Notes under the pieces: generated by a model
The model's database searches: none
Seen by the model: only the letters and a program-made list of their open reading frames with translations
Told to the model about the DNA's origin: nothing
Position numbers and translations under genes: made by a program
Source of the DNA: Paracyclopina nana
Taxonomy: Eukaryota > Arthropoda > Copepoda > Cyclopoida > Cyclopettidae
NCBI GenBank assembly: GCA_019096065.1
Contig: JAGUCH010000008.1
Location: forward strand, 4,345,001 to 4,409,000
DNA length: 64,000 nucleotides
Direction: 5' to 3'
Shown: positions 37,401-47,692 of the stretch, piece by piece
How the letters are laid out: each line of letters starts with the position of its first letter
Numbering within the stretch: position 1 is the stretch's first letter

Positions 37401-38242
37401 CGACACCAACATCAAGCGTGAGCGATCCGACAGCGAAAATGAAGAGGAACTTCAATTGCGTGACATTTCATTGGCAAGCAATTCTGGAGGATCTGATGAA
37501 GGAGACGATGAAGATGACGGCAACGTTGGCCAAGACGAGCAAGCAAGAGCTGTTGGAGATGACGAGTTTGGCGATGTGGAAGAGATTCTTGAAGAAGAAA
37601 CTGAAAGTCCTTCCGAATTTGATCGGAACATTGAGCAAGTCCCGCCGACCGAGGAGCATGAAGCGTCCCAAACTCCTGAAGATGAACGCATTCCAGTGGA
37701 ATTGAATTGGAAACCAACTGGAAATAGAGAGGAGATCAGGAAACAAGCAAAGAAGATCCGTGCTGCCATTGAGTGTGGCATTCCTGCCAAGATTGCCGCC
37801 GAAGCTGTCATGGGCATTCAACCTGAGCGCCCTCCATCGCCTGAGAAGAGAACCATCCCTCCACCATTGCCTCCAGTAAGCCCAAACTCATTCATACACC
37901 TTATAAATAGTTTATGTTTTTAAAACGTTTTCAAACTTTAATAAGTAGGAAAAGCTCAATTTTTTTATTTCTGAAGTTTTACTCGCACTTAATAACTGTT
38001 TCACTACTTAGATAATAAGTAATTACAACTTTATTTACAAAATGAATTTATCTCTTCTCCATAGTAATAGATGTTTCTTTCTTTTTCAGTTGCCAGAAAA
38101 TCCTTACGCCCTTCCTAACCCGTATGCTCACATGACCAATGAAGAGCTTGAAGCGCGCATCAAGGAGATTCAACGACGCACAATCTTGCAAAAAGAGTTG
38201 CGAGAGGCTGAGGAGGCTGCACGTCGCCAGAGTCAAGAGTAA
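34468..38242 (+). CDS. Transposon accessory protein of copy B, function unknown
   Basis: Nine exons join in phase: 34468-34750, 34811-35154, 35255-35734, 35793-36047, 36107-36453, 36583-36853, 36925-37212, 37327-37875 and 38090-38242, giving 989 residues. Features in order: a basic N-terminus (MAPRKKKP); a conserved-looking block with Trp-rich FKPWNS-like residues encoded by exon 2; a Ser/Thr/Pro- and Lys-rich disordered middle; a helical segment in exons 4-5; a Lys/Arg-rich block in exon 6 (VLYYKRKIPDATEKI); a charged block in exon 7; a very acidic exon 8; and a C-terminal coiled coil (NEELEARIKEIQRRTILQKE). I recognise no domain. Possible roles are terminal-repeat binding, transposase partner or chromatin factor, all inference. 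AATAAA lies at 38401-38406. Confidence 0.75.
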
Positions 38243-38832
38243 CAGTTTTATCCTGGATCCATGACTTTTCAAACAAGATTGGAATTCATCATTGCGTTAG
38301 AAGTCATGCATTGAAATAATTTCTATGTCACTTAAAAAAAAAACATTGTATTGCTAAAAATTTGTAAAAGTGTTTCAAACTTGAACCTTTGAAGTGTGTA
38401 AATAAAAGAGCGGCCTTTAAAAAAATTCAAAGTAGTTTGTATTTCATTTCAAAAAGGCCGAAAAGGCCAATGGAGTAGAAAGATTATTATCATGTTTCAA
38501 ATAAATTTGCAAAATTTAATGGTTCCATCGGATCGGCTTTGGCATCGGCTTTTGACAAATTTTTATCAAATTTGTATTCGCTTTCAAATTTGATGTCATC
38601 AACTTTCCTGCAAATAAAAAACATGTTTCTAATAACTTTAAAATATGTTTCCAATGCTTCAATTTCTTTCTTGATGAATCAAATTTATATTAAATTTTTG
38701 TCATCTTTCAGAAAGACATTTATTCATCAAATTTAGTATAGATTCCGTGTTACCAAAACAATAATAACAAACAAATTCCAAAATGAACTTATCGACAAAT
38801 TATTTATAGCTTTGAATCGGATTTCATTTTCA

Positions 38833-38848
38833 AAAAGGGTTCGCTGGG
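38833..38848 (-). repeat. Right terminal inverted repeat, copy B
   Basis: Reverse complement of the left end, followed by CT and then the continuation of copy A. Confidence 0.9.
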
Positions 38849-40460
38849 CTACCCTTTTTTTCAATGCCATAGCTTTACAAACTTAGGCTATAACAGATAG
38901 ATTATTTAGTACCCAAATGGCCTTTTATAATCTTTTAAACAAATTTCCATGTAGGTTCGTGTCATCTACAAGAAAGTCCTCGATGACAACATTGCCGACA
39001 TGGATGCATTGCTCAGAAAGTTTCCTGTCGACACCAACATCAAGCGTGAGCGATCCGACAGCGAAAATGAAGAGGAACTTCAATTGCGTGACATTTCATT
39101 GGCAAGCAATTCTGGAGGATCTGATGAAGGAGACGATGAAGATGACGGCAACGTTGGCCAAGACGAGCAAGCAAGAGCTGTTGGAGATGACGAGTTTGGC
39201 GATGTGGAAGAGATTCTTGAAGAAGAAACTGAAAGTCCTTCCGAATTTGATCGGAACATTGAGCAAGTCCCGCCGACCGAGGAGCATGAAGCGTCCCAAA
39301 CTCCTGAAGATGAACGCATTCCAGTGGAATTGAATTGGAAACCAACTGGAAATAGAGAGGAGATCAGGAAACAAGCAAAGAAGATCCGTGCTGCCATTGA
39401 GTGTGGCATTCCTGCCAAGATTGCCGCCGAAGCTGTCATGGGCATTCAACCTGAGCGCCCTCCATCGCCTGAGAAGAGAACCATCCCTCCACCATTGCCT
39501 CCAGTAAGCCCAAACTCATTCATACACCTTATAAATAGTTTATGTTTTTAAAACGTTTTCAAACTTTAATAAGTAGGAAAAGCTCAATTTTTTTATTTCT
39601 GAAGTTTTACTCGCACTTAATAACTGTTTCACTACTTAGATAATAAGTAATTACAACTTTATTTACAAAATGAATTTATCTCTTCTCCATAGTAATAGAT
39701 GTTTCTTTCTTTTTCAGTTGCCAGAAAATCCTTACGCCCTTCCTAACCCGTATGCTCACATGACCAATGAAGAGCTTGAAGCGCGCATCAAGGAGATTCA
39801 ACGACGCACAATCTTGCAAAAAGAGTTGCGAGAGGCTGAGGAGGCTGCACGTCGCCAGAGTCAAGAGTAACAGTTTTATCCTGGATCCATGACTTTTCAA
39901 ACAAGATTGGAATTCATCATTGCGTTAGAAGTCATGCATTGAAATAATTTCTATGTCACTTAAAAAAAAAACATTGTATTGCTAAAAATTTGTAAAAGTG
40001 TTTCAAACTTGAACCTTTGAAGTGTGTAAATAAAAGAGCGGCCTTTAAAAAAATTCAAAGTAGTTTGTATTTCATTTCAAAAAGGCCGAAAAGGCCAATG
40101 GAGTAGAAAGATTATTATCATGTTTCAAATAAATTTGCAAAATTTAATGGTTCCATCGGATCGGCTTTGGCATCGGCTTTTGACAAATTTTTATCAAATT
40201 TGTATTCGCTTTCAAATTTGATGTCATCAACTTTCCTGCAAATAAAAAACATGTTTCTAATAACTTTAAAATATGTTTCCAATGCTTCAATTTCTTTCTT
40301 GATGAATCAAATTTATATTAAATTTTTGTCATCTTTCAGAAAGACATTTATTCATCAAATTTAGTATAGATTCCGTGTTACCAAAACAATAATAACAAAC
40401 AAATTCCAAAATGAACTTATCGACAAATTATTTATAGCTTTGAATCGGATTTCATTTTCA

Positions 40461-40476
40461 AAAAGGGTTCGCTGGG
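40461..40476 (-). repeat. Right terminal inverted repeat, copy A
   Basis: Reverse complement of CCCAGCGAACCCTTTT. It is followed by CT and then host sequence ACCTAATGATG. Confidence 0.9.
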
Positions 40477-40478
40477 CT

Positions 40479-42097
40479 ACCTAATGATGTAAGGTTGAGC
40501 GTGCACGGAAATAATCATATTGTCACGAGTATCATCCTTCTTGGTATAATTTAATTTGAGGCTTCTCAGTCAGGAGCTTCGTTGATTTTGGCTTTCACGG
40601 TGTGACTTTGATAGGCCCAAGATTGGGGGAAGGAAAAGTGCACTTAATTGCACTAATAGTTTCCTTACTATATAGTATACTACAGCCAGTTTCTATTCTT
40701 TGCATAGCACGTCCAAGGATCAGTTTTCTTATTTATAAAAAATTCACGAATTTGGTAGTTCTGGCTTCATTCTGCATAAGTATCTATAATGTACTTGAGC
40801 TCAGATCTCATGAATAATGTCTTTGTGTCCATTATTCCATGTGGGGTAATTTGAATATTTGGCTCGGCAAAGAGTTGGGGGGAGTGCACATGCACTAAAA
40901 AGCCTCTTCAGTGGCAGCTAGCAGGAGCTCGTTTTTTTCTGGTACGTCTCTCGTTGTCTGTTGTGAAAGGCCTCGTGAGCGAGGCCTCACCGCTATCATT
41001 ACAGAGGCCGTCGACGTCGAGGCCGTCGACGTTTCATTCGCGAAACAGCTGTCTTTGTAGTCGGAGTGTTGGAAGATTGGGCACTTCTACTTTCACTTCA
41101 ACGCACCTCGTCTCTTCCTTCGTCGTGATTGAAAAAGCAAAATTCCTCAGGTGACTTTTTGACCAGCTCGATTTTTGCGCAACAACAACAGCTCTGTATT
41201 TTTCCCCGGCCTCTTTCCATGAAAAAACAAGGCATTGTTTTTATGGCCTTTTTTCGCAATTGCAATAATAACATAATACTGATACTTTACAGCTTTTCTG
41301 CTGAATCTTCATGAAGTTGAACATTTTCTTTCTGAAACTTCAAAAAAGGCAGCTTTGATCTGGGCTTTATGTTAGCAACACCACTTTACTTCAAAAAGTT
41401 TTGTGCTCACTCTAAGGAAAACTCGTTTATTCTCTTTCTCGGCCTTTGGAGCATGACCTGGCTTTTATTCTACAAAATCCTTTCCGATTGCCCAATTTTT
41501 CGTCGAGGTCAACTTGTGGAGCATACGAAACGCTCTTCTTTGCGATTGGGAAAGATTAAAGGCTTTCAAAATATTTTTCCTCTCTTTCTCAAACTGTAAG
41601 TTCCCAAAGGGATTTCCCATCAATTTTTCTATCTTTCAAAGTGGGAGGTTTTCCTAAAAGAAAGGCAGCAGCAGCAGGTCTACTACTTCTATTATTTTTG
41701 CACCAAATTGGCTCTTGTTAACTTATTTGAGAGCCACTGTGGTTTCTGCCTAGATCCATTTCCTAAGTCAACAAAGCTCAGCTCTCATTTCCACGTGATG
41801 GGCTTTTCAACAAGATATTTTTTCATTCTCCCACCTTTTTTAGTAGTCTAATGCCTCTCATATTATTGTTCACGCTTAGCTTGAGCATTTTAATGGGCAG
41901 GAGCAAAAAAAGCCGCAATTTTCTCCTGACATTTTATTATTGCCAGATGACATATCTCAAATCTACATGGTGTCCTATTTTCTTAACTTTTCGTAAGGCC
42001 ACACACACAATATGTCCGCAATTCTTGTGATACATGTATCAAGATGCTGTGTGACATTTTCCAACTTCAGTCTCGTTGACTTTGCATTTTATAGTTA
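40479..42097. other. Intergenic region right of the nested transposons
   Basis: About 1.6 kb. Short open frames only, none with a recognisable domain or splice partner. Confidence 0.4.
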
Positions 42098-42101
42098 TTT
42101 A

Positions 42102-42284
42102 TTTCGAGCTGGGGCACGTAAAGTAGGGTCATTAAATAGCTGAGCGAAGATTTTAAAATGGGAAAACTCGAGTACAGCTTTACTAGCCCGAGCCTGTGAG
42201 GGCTGTAATTGTACGAGTGTTTTTCCATTTTAAAATCTGAGGTCAGCTATTTAATGACCCAATTTTACGTGCCCCAGCTCGGAA
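42102..42284. repeat. Large palindrome (foldback element)
   Basis: The left arm starts CGAGCTGGGGCACGTAAA near 42105 and runs to about 42178. The right arm, about 42203-42284, is its near-perfect reverse complement. Inner blocks GGGTCATTAAATAGCTGA and ATTTTAAAAT are shared. The spacer is about 25 bp. No clear target-site duplication is seen. Confidence 0.75.
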
Positions 42285-42458
42285 TATACAATTTTATATT
42301 CTGTAATACGATTTTTGAGTGTTTTAATGAAGTTACCGGGCTGCCCCATGCCCTAGAAAATACTGCTCGGTTTTTGGCTGCTATGTGAATATCACTGGCT
42401 CTCATTAGCTAGCATCCATTGGGTTGGGAGCAATTAAATAGACTTTAAAAATCCATAT

Positions 42459-42531
42459 CTTCCTATGGCACAATGGTTAGAGTGCTAGGCTCTTGATTCA
42501 GGAGTCTAGGGTTCAAATCCCAGTCATTCCA
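42459..42531 (+). pseudogene. tRNA-like sequence 1 (tRNA pseudogene or SINE head)
   Basis: The D arm pairs (GCAC/GTGC around AATGGTTAGA) and a B-box-like GGTTCAAATCC is present, with GGG/CCC in the T stem. The anticodon arm has a long loop (AGGCT/AGTCT enclosing 11 bases) and the acceptor arms do not pair. It could still recruit Pol III but is unlikely to be a working tRNA. Confidence 0.55.
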
Positions 42532-42602
42532 TAACTAATTTTTTTCTTTATCTGGCTTAAATTATGGTTAAAGTCCTATACAGAGCATGCAATTTTCATG
42601 AT

Positions 42603-42674
42603 GTTTCCATAGCTCAGTGGTTAGAGCTTTGGGATGCTAATCCAACTGTCTGAGGTTCGAATCTTGGATGATCC
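42603..42674 (+). pseudogene. tRNA-like sequence 2 (Ser-type anticodon GCT, no long arm)
   Basis: The D arm GCTC/GAGC and anticodon arm TTGGG/TCCAA with loop ATGCTAA would give anticodon GCT. The B-box GGTTCGAATC is good. A Ser tRNA should have a long variable arm, which is missing, and the T stem and acceptor stem pair poorly. A T-rich run follows at about 42678. Best read as a tRNA pseudogene or SINE-like fragment. Confidence 0.55.
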
Positions 42675-42723
42675 TCTCTTTTTCCAACTTCTTTGGAATT
42701 TTGATTACTTCCATGGAATATAA

Positions 42724-42788
42724 GGGGCATTAAATTACTTAAAATCCCTCAAATTTGATTCAAGGGCTGTTAAGTATTTAATATCCCC
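42724..42788. repeat. Small palindrome
   Basis: GGGGCATTAAATTACTT is mirrored by AAGTATTTAATATCCCC. The inner ATCCCT and AGGGCT also pair, around an 11-13 base centre. Confidence 0.55.
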
Positions 42789-43298
42789 CAAATTGCTTAG
42801 AAAGAACTGTGATATAAAAGAGCTGAGTCGGATCGGTAAACTGAATTATAACACGAGGAAATCGTATTACAGTATATAAAAACATTAATTTCCTGCTGTT
42901 TTGATAAAAGGTAGAGTGTCATAGTTTGGCATGCTTTTAAATTGCAAAAAGAGAAAGCAGGAGCAAATTGTGGTATTCAATTGCACGGAGAGACTTTTGC
43001 CTAAGCTTTTACAATCTCACTTTCAAGTCGTAGTAGCATCTGCTGTTGCAAATTCTATAAAAGGTCTTCATCGCTTTCAAGCTCCATCGTGTACTCGTTC
43101 AATGCTAAGTAATCCTATTTCCTGGATTGCATTGAAACTCAAAGTGGTTTAGACATGGCAAATTGGCCAGGGGAAAAATCGTAATTGAAGGTGAAAGCCA
43201 TACTTGTAATAACTGTCAGGCAAGTTGCATCATCATCACCCATGCAATAATTGAGCTGGTATAGAGTAACACCAAGGCTAAGCAAAAAACAGCAAAAA

Positions 43299-43749
43299 AT
43301 GTCCTCCTCACCTGCTGATGGAATGGTCACTTACATCCTCATTGGAGGAGCAGTAATACTGTCCATTCTCGTCGTGCTTGGATTCGTCAGACTTTGCTGC
43401 CAAAAACCCTCAGTCACCAGGGTGGCTTACCCCGTGGCCATATCCAACAGACTCTTCAACGTAAGCTCCTCTTGACAATAAGCAAAATGTGGCTTGTTAT
43501 CTTTATGTTTGATACCTCCAGGACTCAGAAATCGGCAAAGAGCTGCCCTGTCTGCATTGCCAACTCATTGAAATGGGTGAAATGGCATGCTACCAGGAGT
43601 TTTGCCCCCACTGTGGTCGGGTGCCTCCCAGTAGGAAAGCCAGAGACGATTACCTGCTTCAGGATAACCAGGCTGGCTACTCCAGAAGACTGGAGATGAC
43701 CACCTCAGAGAAAAAGGCCAAAAAGCAGCCCAAAGCTCCCCCCTTTTAA
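43299..43749 (+). CDS. Small single-pass membrane protein with paired CxxC motifs
   Basis: Two exons, 43299-43460 and 43522-43749, join in phase 0 for 129 residues. The short N-terminus (MSSSPADG) is followed by a TM helix (about 9-31, MVTYILIGGAVILSILVVLG) ending in Cys-Cys. A cytoplasmic or lumenal domain follows with CLHC and CPHC separated by about 16 residues plus one extra Cys, which could form a zinc ribbon. The tail is basic with Pro at the end (KKAKKQPKAPPF). No signal peptide other than the TM anchor. I do not recognise the family. AATAAA lies at 43932-43937. Confidence 0.75.
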
Positions 43750-45225
43750 GCGCCGTACCATGAGCACAAATTAATGTGTAATGCTGATACGTTCTTGTAT
43801 CCATACCCAGATTTGTGCATACCTCTTCTTTTCTATGTATACCAACATATGAGTGTACTTCTAAAACAACCAGAAAGCCCGTACAGCTACGATTTAAATT
43901 ATACATACTACAACATGATATATAACTTTGAAATAAATGTTGAAATACTTGTCAATGATAGATTTCGCTTGTGACAGTGACTTCCATTCCAACTTTTGAT
44001 GCATTTTCGATTCCAGTACTGTGGCTTGCTTTGCATTGAAAGCATCATATCTTCATTTAGCTTACAAATGGTATTCCTCTTATCTCTCTTGCGCTGCATG
44101 GTCTGCTTACACTGGAAATAATTAATGATGGCTGGAAAGCGACTTAGCATGGGCTTTTCTTGGAATCCCCCTGCTTTAAGGCCCCTCTTTTTGCCCCTTT
44201 CATTATACACAGGGTTTTGATTTTTCCACGAAGCGAGGTGCGATGGAAATCGCTTGCTGGTGGAGAAAGAATGAATGGCATCGAAAAAATGGGCCTATCC
44301 CTTTGTAAAAAGGCTCAGTGGATAGGCGACACCGAGGAAGGCAGACTTTTTGCCCATTTGTGTGCCCAGAGTTTGGCCATTTGGCCTGTCGTTGTGTGTA
44401 TCACGGTACGGCCATTGTTGCCTGTGTTTTATCAGATAGAAGCGAATGCATTAAATTATCTGGTTCTCGCATGATGACGAATGAAATCGCCCATTGTGCG
44501 TGTGTGCACTTATTCTAGCTCTCAGCTTTAAAGAGCTAGCGCGGCAATTTTCAACAAAAGCCTCGTAATTATGGCTTTGTGAAAACAATTTGTTGGCTAA
44601 AACGAGAGGGGGATGATGCATTTCACGCCCACGTGGGTTTTGTCAATTTTTTACACTTGTCCTCGCGCGAAGAGATACTAAATCTAGCAGCACACTGGCC
44701 GGAACTTTAGTTAGCAGCGCAACTTTTTGGGGCCCATCTCAAAGGGTGTGTTAATCTAATTTGGAGTTGTCGTCGGAGTGGACAACTCACGTGCGTGAAT
44801 AATTGAATGCACGCGCGCGCGTTTTTTCGCCAGGATCTGCTCAATGTGCGAGGAGCGTCGACCTGAACTGTTAATTTTGGGTGGGTGGTCCCCCCCGCCT
44901 AAGTAAGCCAGCAGAACACAAAATCTATGCATAGCAATAATATAGTAATGACGATGCCGCCAACTACTCCTACCAAAGTGTACCACCTTGTCACGTTTTG
45001 AGACCACACAAACGAAGCTGCTAAGCTCGTTGGCGGAGGTGTTGACCATAAGTAGGGGGAAAAACTTTTTTGATGCCCGTTGACAGCCTGGTGAGTTCGC
45101 GGAAAAAACCTTTTTTGATGTAAATGCTAATCGGCTTTTCCAGATCATGACTACATTAATCTTGAGTGTGTACTTTCAGGTTGTAAAATGGAGAATACAA
45201 TGGTTGTGAGACAGAAGAGCTGATT
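43750..45225. other. Intergenic region
   Basis: It contains the 3' untranslated region of the preceding gene and the promoter region of the FAM89-like gene. Open frames on both strands are unrecognised. Confidence 0.4.
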
Positions 45226-47692
45226 ATGGATGGCCTCCCACCACTACCGAAAAGTCTGAGTGGCCTCCTCAATTTCAGCCGTGAGTCATTGTCCCGAGCT
45301 GAGGCCAGCCTGGGGCTGAGGCCAACGGCCTCGACTTCCAATAATATTCCGCCAAAGCCAACTGCAGTCTCCACAGCAGCAGCCTCGACTTCGGCTTCGA
45401 GACAGTCTAATATTTCAAGGTAAATGACAACCCCATTATCTTCTTTTCCATGTAGCTCGTGTGCTTTACGCGGAGTTTGAACAGAAATGAAAAAGATCTC
45501 AAGCTCACCGAGGCCTGAAATGGTGTATTTTAATTGAATCAAAACAATAGATATTTGCCTAATGGATCAAGTTATTTGGAGTTCAGTAAAATCATAGAAA
45601 CACAAATCGATTTTCTCTCGCATGAATCAAAGCGTACTTTTGAAAAGAAATCCGATGTTTCACGTGGCATTTCCAAAAGGCCAACGTTTTATTAGCTTCC
45701 TTGCTTCACGTCTAAAAAGCCAATATTAAGATTATTGCTCTGATTTCAGAAACAGCTTGGGCTCGACGTTGGCCTCGATTTCGAGCTCTGGCTACGTGTC
45801 CTCATCGTCTCCAGTGGGCAAAGCCAAAGAAGTTACTGTCAGGCCTGGCATACAGGCCAGCCCTAGTCCAAGTCCTTTCAGGCCCATCCAATCCCCCGGG
45901 CCTCACACATATCAAAATGTCAACTCTCCCGTGAGACCTTCGCCAACGGCATCAGTAAGGTCGAAATTGGAACACACCAGCTCCACAGGTCTCGAATTTA
46001 TGGCTCTCTTTCAATCTCAAAAGTCACTTTATTCCCTGCTTTTTCATGTAAATTCACTTTGCATGGAGGAGTCGGATGCTAGAATAATAATCCTTCTTCG
46101 CGGCATGCAACTACTAAAAGTTTTTTGCCAAAAAAGTTTGCTAGCATGTCTCACCTCAAAAGGAATATTTTTCCTTTGCAGGATCGACCAACAGTTTGTC
46201 AGCTGCGAGCCACTCCATATCACCGCCGCAAGATGGCGCCAGTTTGTCAGAGCGACAGCAGCGCCATCTATCGTCGAGCGCGTCAGCCAGTCCCAAAGAA
46301 ACTTTGGAGTCGCCCTCGGCAGTTCAGGCAGCTTTGGCAGCCGTTGCTGCAGCCTCCTCAATAAAGCGAGGACAAGTAATGCTCCATGCGATTAATAATG
46401 AAGATAGCGCATATTATAAAAAAGTACACTTCTTCCCTAGGCTGCTCCGGTTGACCATGGTTCGCTTAACGATTGTAATTGGATCCACGAGAAGCTGCCT
46501 CAATCCCTTGTCAAATCGATGTCGATGCTAAAAAATGGCAACATCCAGCTGACAACCCCAGAGCCTCCGCCAATAATGATGACTTTTTCCTCGACTGGGA
46601 GCAACAGGAACTCTTTCCTCAGTGGAAGTTCGCTCGACTTCAAATTGGCTACTCTGCGAAACGAAATGGTAATTAAGAGTAAATAGCTCTTCCACATTTT
46701 GACTACATCATCGCCAAGCTAATATTTACCGCATAAGTAAACACGCCATTTAACATGGTCGAGAGGAAAGCTCTCTCTTCCTCTTTGGCAATATTCAGCT
46801 TGTTGGTATTTTTAGGTGGAATTGAGGCAATTAGATATGAAGCTGCTTTGTCAGCTCTGGTCGTTAAATGAATCATTACAAGAATACCGAAAGTCCCTCG
46901 AGGACGAGGAGAGCCAACGAGAAGTTGCCTCCATCCTCGAGGCTCATCTTGAGGAGGACGATGAGGACATTGACGAGGACGAGGACGAGGAGGACGAGGA
47001 CCTTAATGGACTAAGAAATGAGCTTGAACACGAAAGAGGTATACACACTTATTCTGTATCATTTGTTACCCCCATGCAACTAGCTGCTAGCTAATTATAC
47101 TACGTGCTATTGTTAACCGGAAGCCCAGAGAAGTTCACCCACAAAAAGTTGAGGCTAAAAAGCCTCCGCTCATCCATCCATCTTTAAGTCCTCAAGGGGC
47201 GAGCAAGAGTGAAAAAGTGGGCCAACTTTTCACATAATTAATCAACCACTTTTTCCCATCAAGAAAACTCCGTAGGGGATTTGCGTGATCGTCGCTGTGA
47301 AATTGATTTTTTAAAATAAAGCTCAGCATAATTTTGTTGCAGAAGAACTCGAGGTGGGTGAGGGCGAAGAGGAGGACGGATATGCCATTCCCCAAGATTC
47401 GAGGTCGGTTCTGCCTCCACCTCCTGGCAAAGGCCGAATTGTCATTGGTCCCAATACTGCGGCCGCTGCGCGACGCAGACTTCCGGTTCAGCCTCCGAGG
47501 CAGCAGCAGCAGCCACCTATTCAAGGGCAAAGTAGTCAAAGAGCCTTGCCTGCCACGACTGCGATTTATGGCAACATTTTGCCTCAAATGGCTCACGATC
47601 GGGGCATGTCATACATATCATCGAGGGGCTCGCCCAATTCGGCCATGCTAACTAATTTGGCCAACAAGAGAATCAACTCACTCAACAGATAA
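45226..47692 (+). CDS. FAM89: FAM89/LURAP-family leucine-repeat adaptor
   Basis: Six exons join in phase: 45226-45419, 45750-45988, 46182-46375, 46441-46668, 46816-47038 and 47343-47692, giving 475 residues. The N-terminus LPPLPKSLSGLLNFS and the helix [29 protein letters not shown], split across exons 4 and 5 (about residues 278-312), match the conserved parts of vertebrate FAM89A/B (LRAP25). Those are adaptors for MRCK kinases controlling actomyosin and cell motility. Between these parts lies a Ser/Pro-rich low-complexity region of about 260 residues. An acidic run (EEDDEDIDEDEDEEDED) and a Pro/Gln-rich tail follow. Vertebrate members are under 200 residues, so this is greatly expanded. The exon 2 donor is a weak GTCTCG. 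AATAAA lies at 47867-47872. Confidence 0.85.

Larger units (their letters stand above)
30614..38848. mobile_element. DNA transposon copy B, inserted in copy A
   Basis: A complete 8,235-bp element with both 16-bp terminal inverted repeats, flanked by CT on each side (30612-30613 and 38849-38850). Removing B and one CT restores in A the exact sequence seen in B's own corresponding intron (gtaagtacctaccc). This shows a true insertion of the element into a copy of itself. All exons of both genes are open in B, so B is the better candidate for an autonomous copy. Confidence 0.92.
27860..39870 (+). pseudogene. Frameshifted accessory gene of copy A, interrupted by copy B
   Basis: Exons match those of copy B: 27860-28142, 28203-28546, 28647-29126, 29185-29439, exon 5 from 29499, then 29974-30244, 30316-30603, 38955-39503 and 39718-39870. 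Exon 5 lacks one T near 29693 relative to copy B (cgcacacg against cgcactacg), which shifts the frame to a stop at 29738. One further substitution in exon 7 changes Arg to His between the copies. Copy B (8.2 kb) lies in the intron between exons 7 and 8, so splicing could in principle still join them, but the frameshift alone should abolish the full product. Confidence 0.8.
24012..40476. mobile_element. DNA transposon copy A, split by copy B
   Basis: Copy A occupies 24012-30613 and 38851-40476, about 8,228 bp without the insert. Its outer ends are CCCAGCGAACCCTTTT and the exact reverse complement, with CT outside each end (24010-24011 and 40477-40478). Inside are two divergent genes: a transposase on the minus strand and an accessory gene on the plus strand. 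Copy B sits in the intron between accessory exons 7 and 8. A and B differ, by my reading, at only about four places: a 6-bp indel, a 1-bp indel and two substitutions. The ends are rich in CAAATTTG-like subterminal repeats. Transposase similarity points to the CACTA-Mirage-Chapaev group, but the terminal bases are not CACTA and the duplication is only 2 bp, so the superfamily is uncertain. Confidence 0.9.
42301..42872. repeat. Candidate inverted-repeat element enclosing tRNA-like sequences
   Basis: CTGTAATACGATTT at 42301-42314 is repeated inverted as AAATCGTATTACAG at 42859-42872. Similarity continues inward for about 45 bp with mismatches (GTGTT, then AAT and AGTT-ACCG blocks). The 572-bp interval contains two tRNA-like sequences and a second palindrome at about 42724-42788. 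There is no protein-coding frame. Confidence 0.5.

Noticed and set aside
24012-40476. Assembly duplication as the explanation for the two long copies
   Set aside because: The inner copy has both terminal repeats, a duplicated CT at its junctions, and interrupts copy A at a point where B shows the uninterrupted sequence. Small but consistent differences separate the copies. A misassembly would not produce these junctions.
42459-42674. Two functional tRNA genes
   Set aside because: Internal promoter boxes are present but acceptor stems do not pair. One anticodon loop is too long, and the Ser-type anticodon lacks its long variable arm.
46230-46245. CTCF-like motif AAGATGGCGCC
   Set aside because: It lies inside a FAM89-like coding exon and matches only 13 of 15 positions, so coding constraint explains it equally well.
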